Assembly (NCBI GenBank): GCA_036522275.1
Contig: DATDGC010000084.1
Coordinates: forward strand, 1 to 24,422
Source of the DNA: JAHFRG01 sp036522275
Lineage (GTDB): Bacteria; Pseudomonadota; Gammaproteobacteria; Burkholderiales; JAHFRG01
Reading direction: 5' to 3'
DNA: 24,422 nt
Shown one piece after another: positions 24,380 to 24,422 of this stretch. A model generated the notes under the pieces. It ran no database searches, was not told the DNA's origin, and saw only the letters and a list, made by a program, of their open reading frames with translations. Made by a program: the position numbers and the translations under genes. Position 1 is the stretch's first letter; each line of letters begins with the position of its first letter.

Positions 24380-24422
24380 ATGAAGATTATCCGCGTTGGC
24401 GTCGATTTGGCAAAGAACGTGT
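24380..24422 (+). mobile_element. 5' end of an IS110-family transposase gene (cut by the window)
   Basis: Only 14 codons are present: MKIIRVGVDLAKNV. The VGVDLAKNV motif with the first catalytic Asp of the DEDD (RuvC-like) site is the hallmark N-terminus of IS110/IS1111 transposases. AAGGAG at 24368-24373 is a strong Shine-Dalgarno. The IS110 and IS1111 groups cannot be told apart from this fragment. The rest of the gene and the right end lie outside the window. Confidence 0.88.

Overview
The window looks like the chromosome of a betaproteobacterium, probably near Nitrosomonadales or related lineages. The evidence is the tRNA-Phe next to groESL, a HrcA/CIRCE-controlled groESL operon, a UbiC-UbiA-UbiD ubiquinone set, a DacB (PBP4) and an outer-membrane TonB receptor. 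The genus cannot be fixed from the sequence alone. Most of the window is ordinary core genome; the accessory part is mainly the metal-type RND efflux operon and the insertion-sequence mosaic at the right edge.

Layout. 1-180: tRNA-Phe(GAA) with its own promoter and the terminator of groEL. 198-2319: groES-groEL on the minus strand, with a perfect CIRCE operator and a sigma70-like promoter in a 134-bp region shared with the divergent bioA. 2329-5051: bioA and dacB, 2 bp apart. 5157-5711: a small outer-membrane beta-barrel protein. 5719-11154 (minus): a probable ridA-recG-ubiC-ubiA-ubiD transcription unit, in which ubiC, ubiA and ubiD give the first steps of the ring pathway of ubiquinone synthesis (chorismate to 4-hydroxybenzoate, prenylation, decarboxylation). 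11289-13619 (plus): a small TPR protein followed at once by a KimA-like APC transporter. 13628-14037: a MITE-like non-autonomous element with terminal inverted repeats and internal hairpins, sitting between convergent genes. 14034-15005 (minus): a quinone oxidoreductase of the zinc-less MDR type. 15006-15689: a gene-poor, AT-richer stretch. 15690-17978 (plus): a TonB-dependent receptor, then a bidirectional terminator. 18060-23757 (minus): an outer-membrane factor / periplasmic adaptor / RND pump operon in C-B-A order. 23758-24422: an intergenic mosaic of short repeats and palindromes leading into the first 14 codons of an IS110-family transposase.

Most notable observations: (1) a repeat end of the form GGAAC-YYCTGAWTAAGT occurs four times, each time at or just past a stop codon and pointing the same way as the gene it follows; two copies bound the MITE and two stand alone. 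(2) The RND pump gene has its conserved N-terminus and a well-placed Shine-Dalgarno in front of an ATA codon, not ATG/GTG/TTG. (3) The leader of the IS110-family transposase carries a 9-bp long-range complementarity that would bury its ribosome binding site, in the region where IS110-group elements encode their guide (bridge) RNA. (4) CIRCE lies only 38 bp upstream of the bioA start, so HrcA might touch biotin synthesis as well. I did not find a clearly new multi-gene system; the repeat family and the IS110 leader are the best leads.
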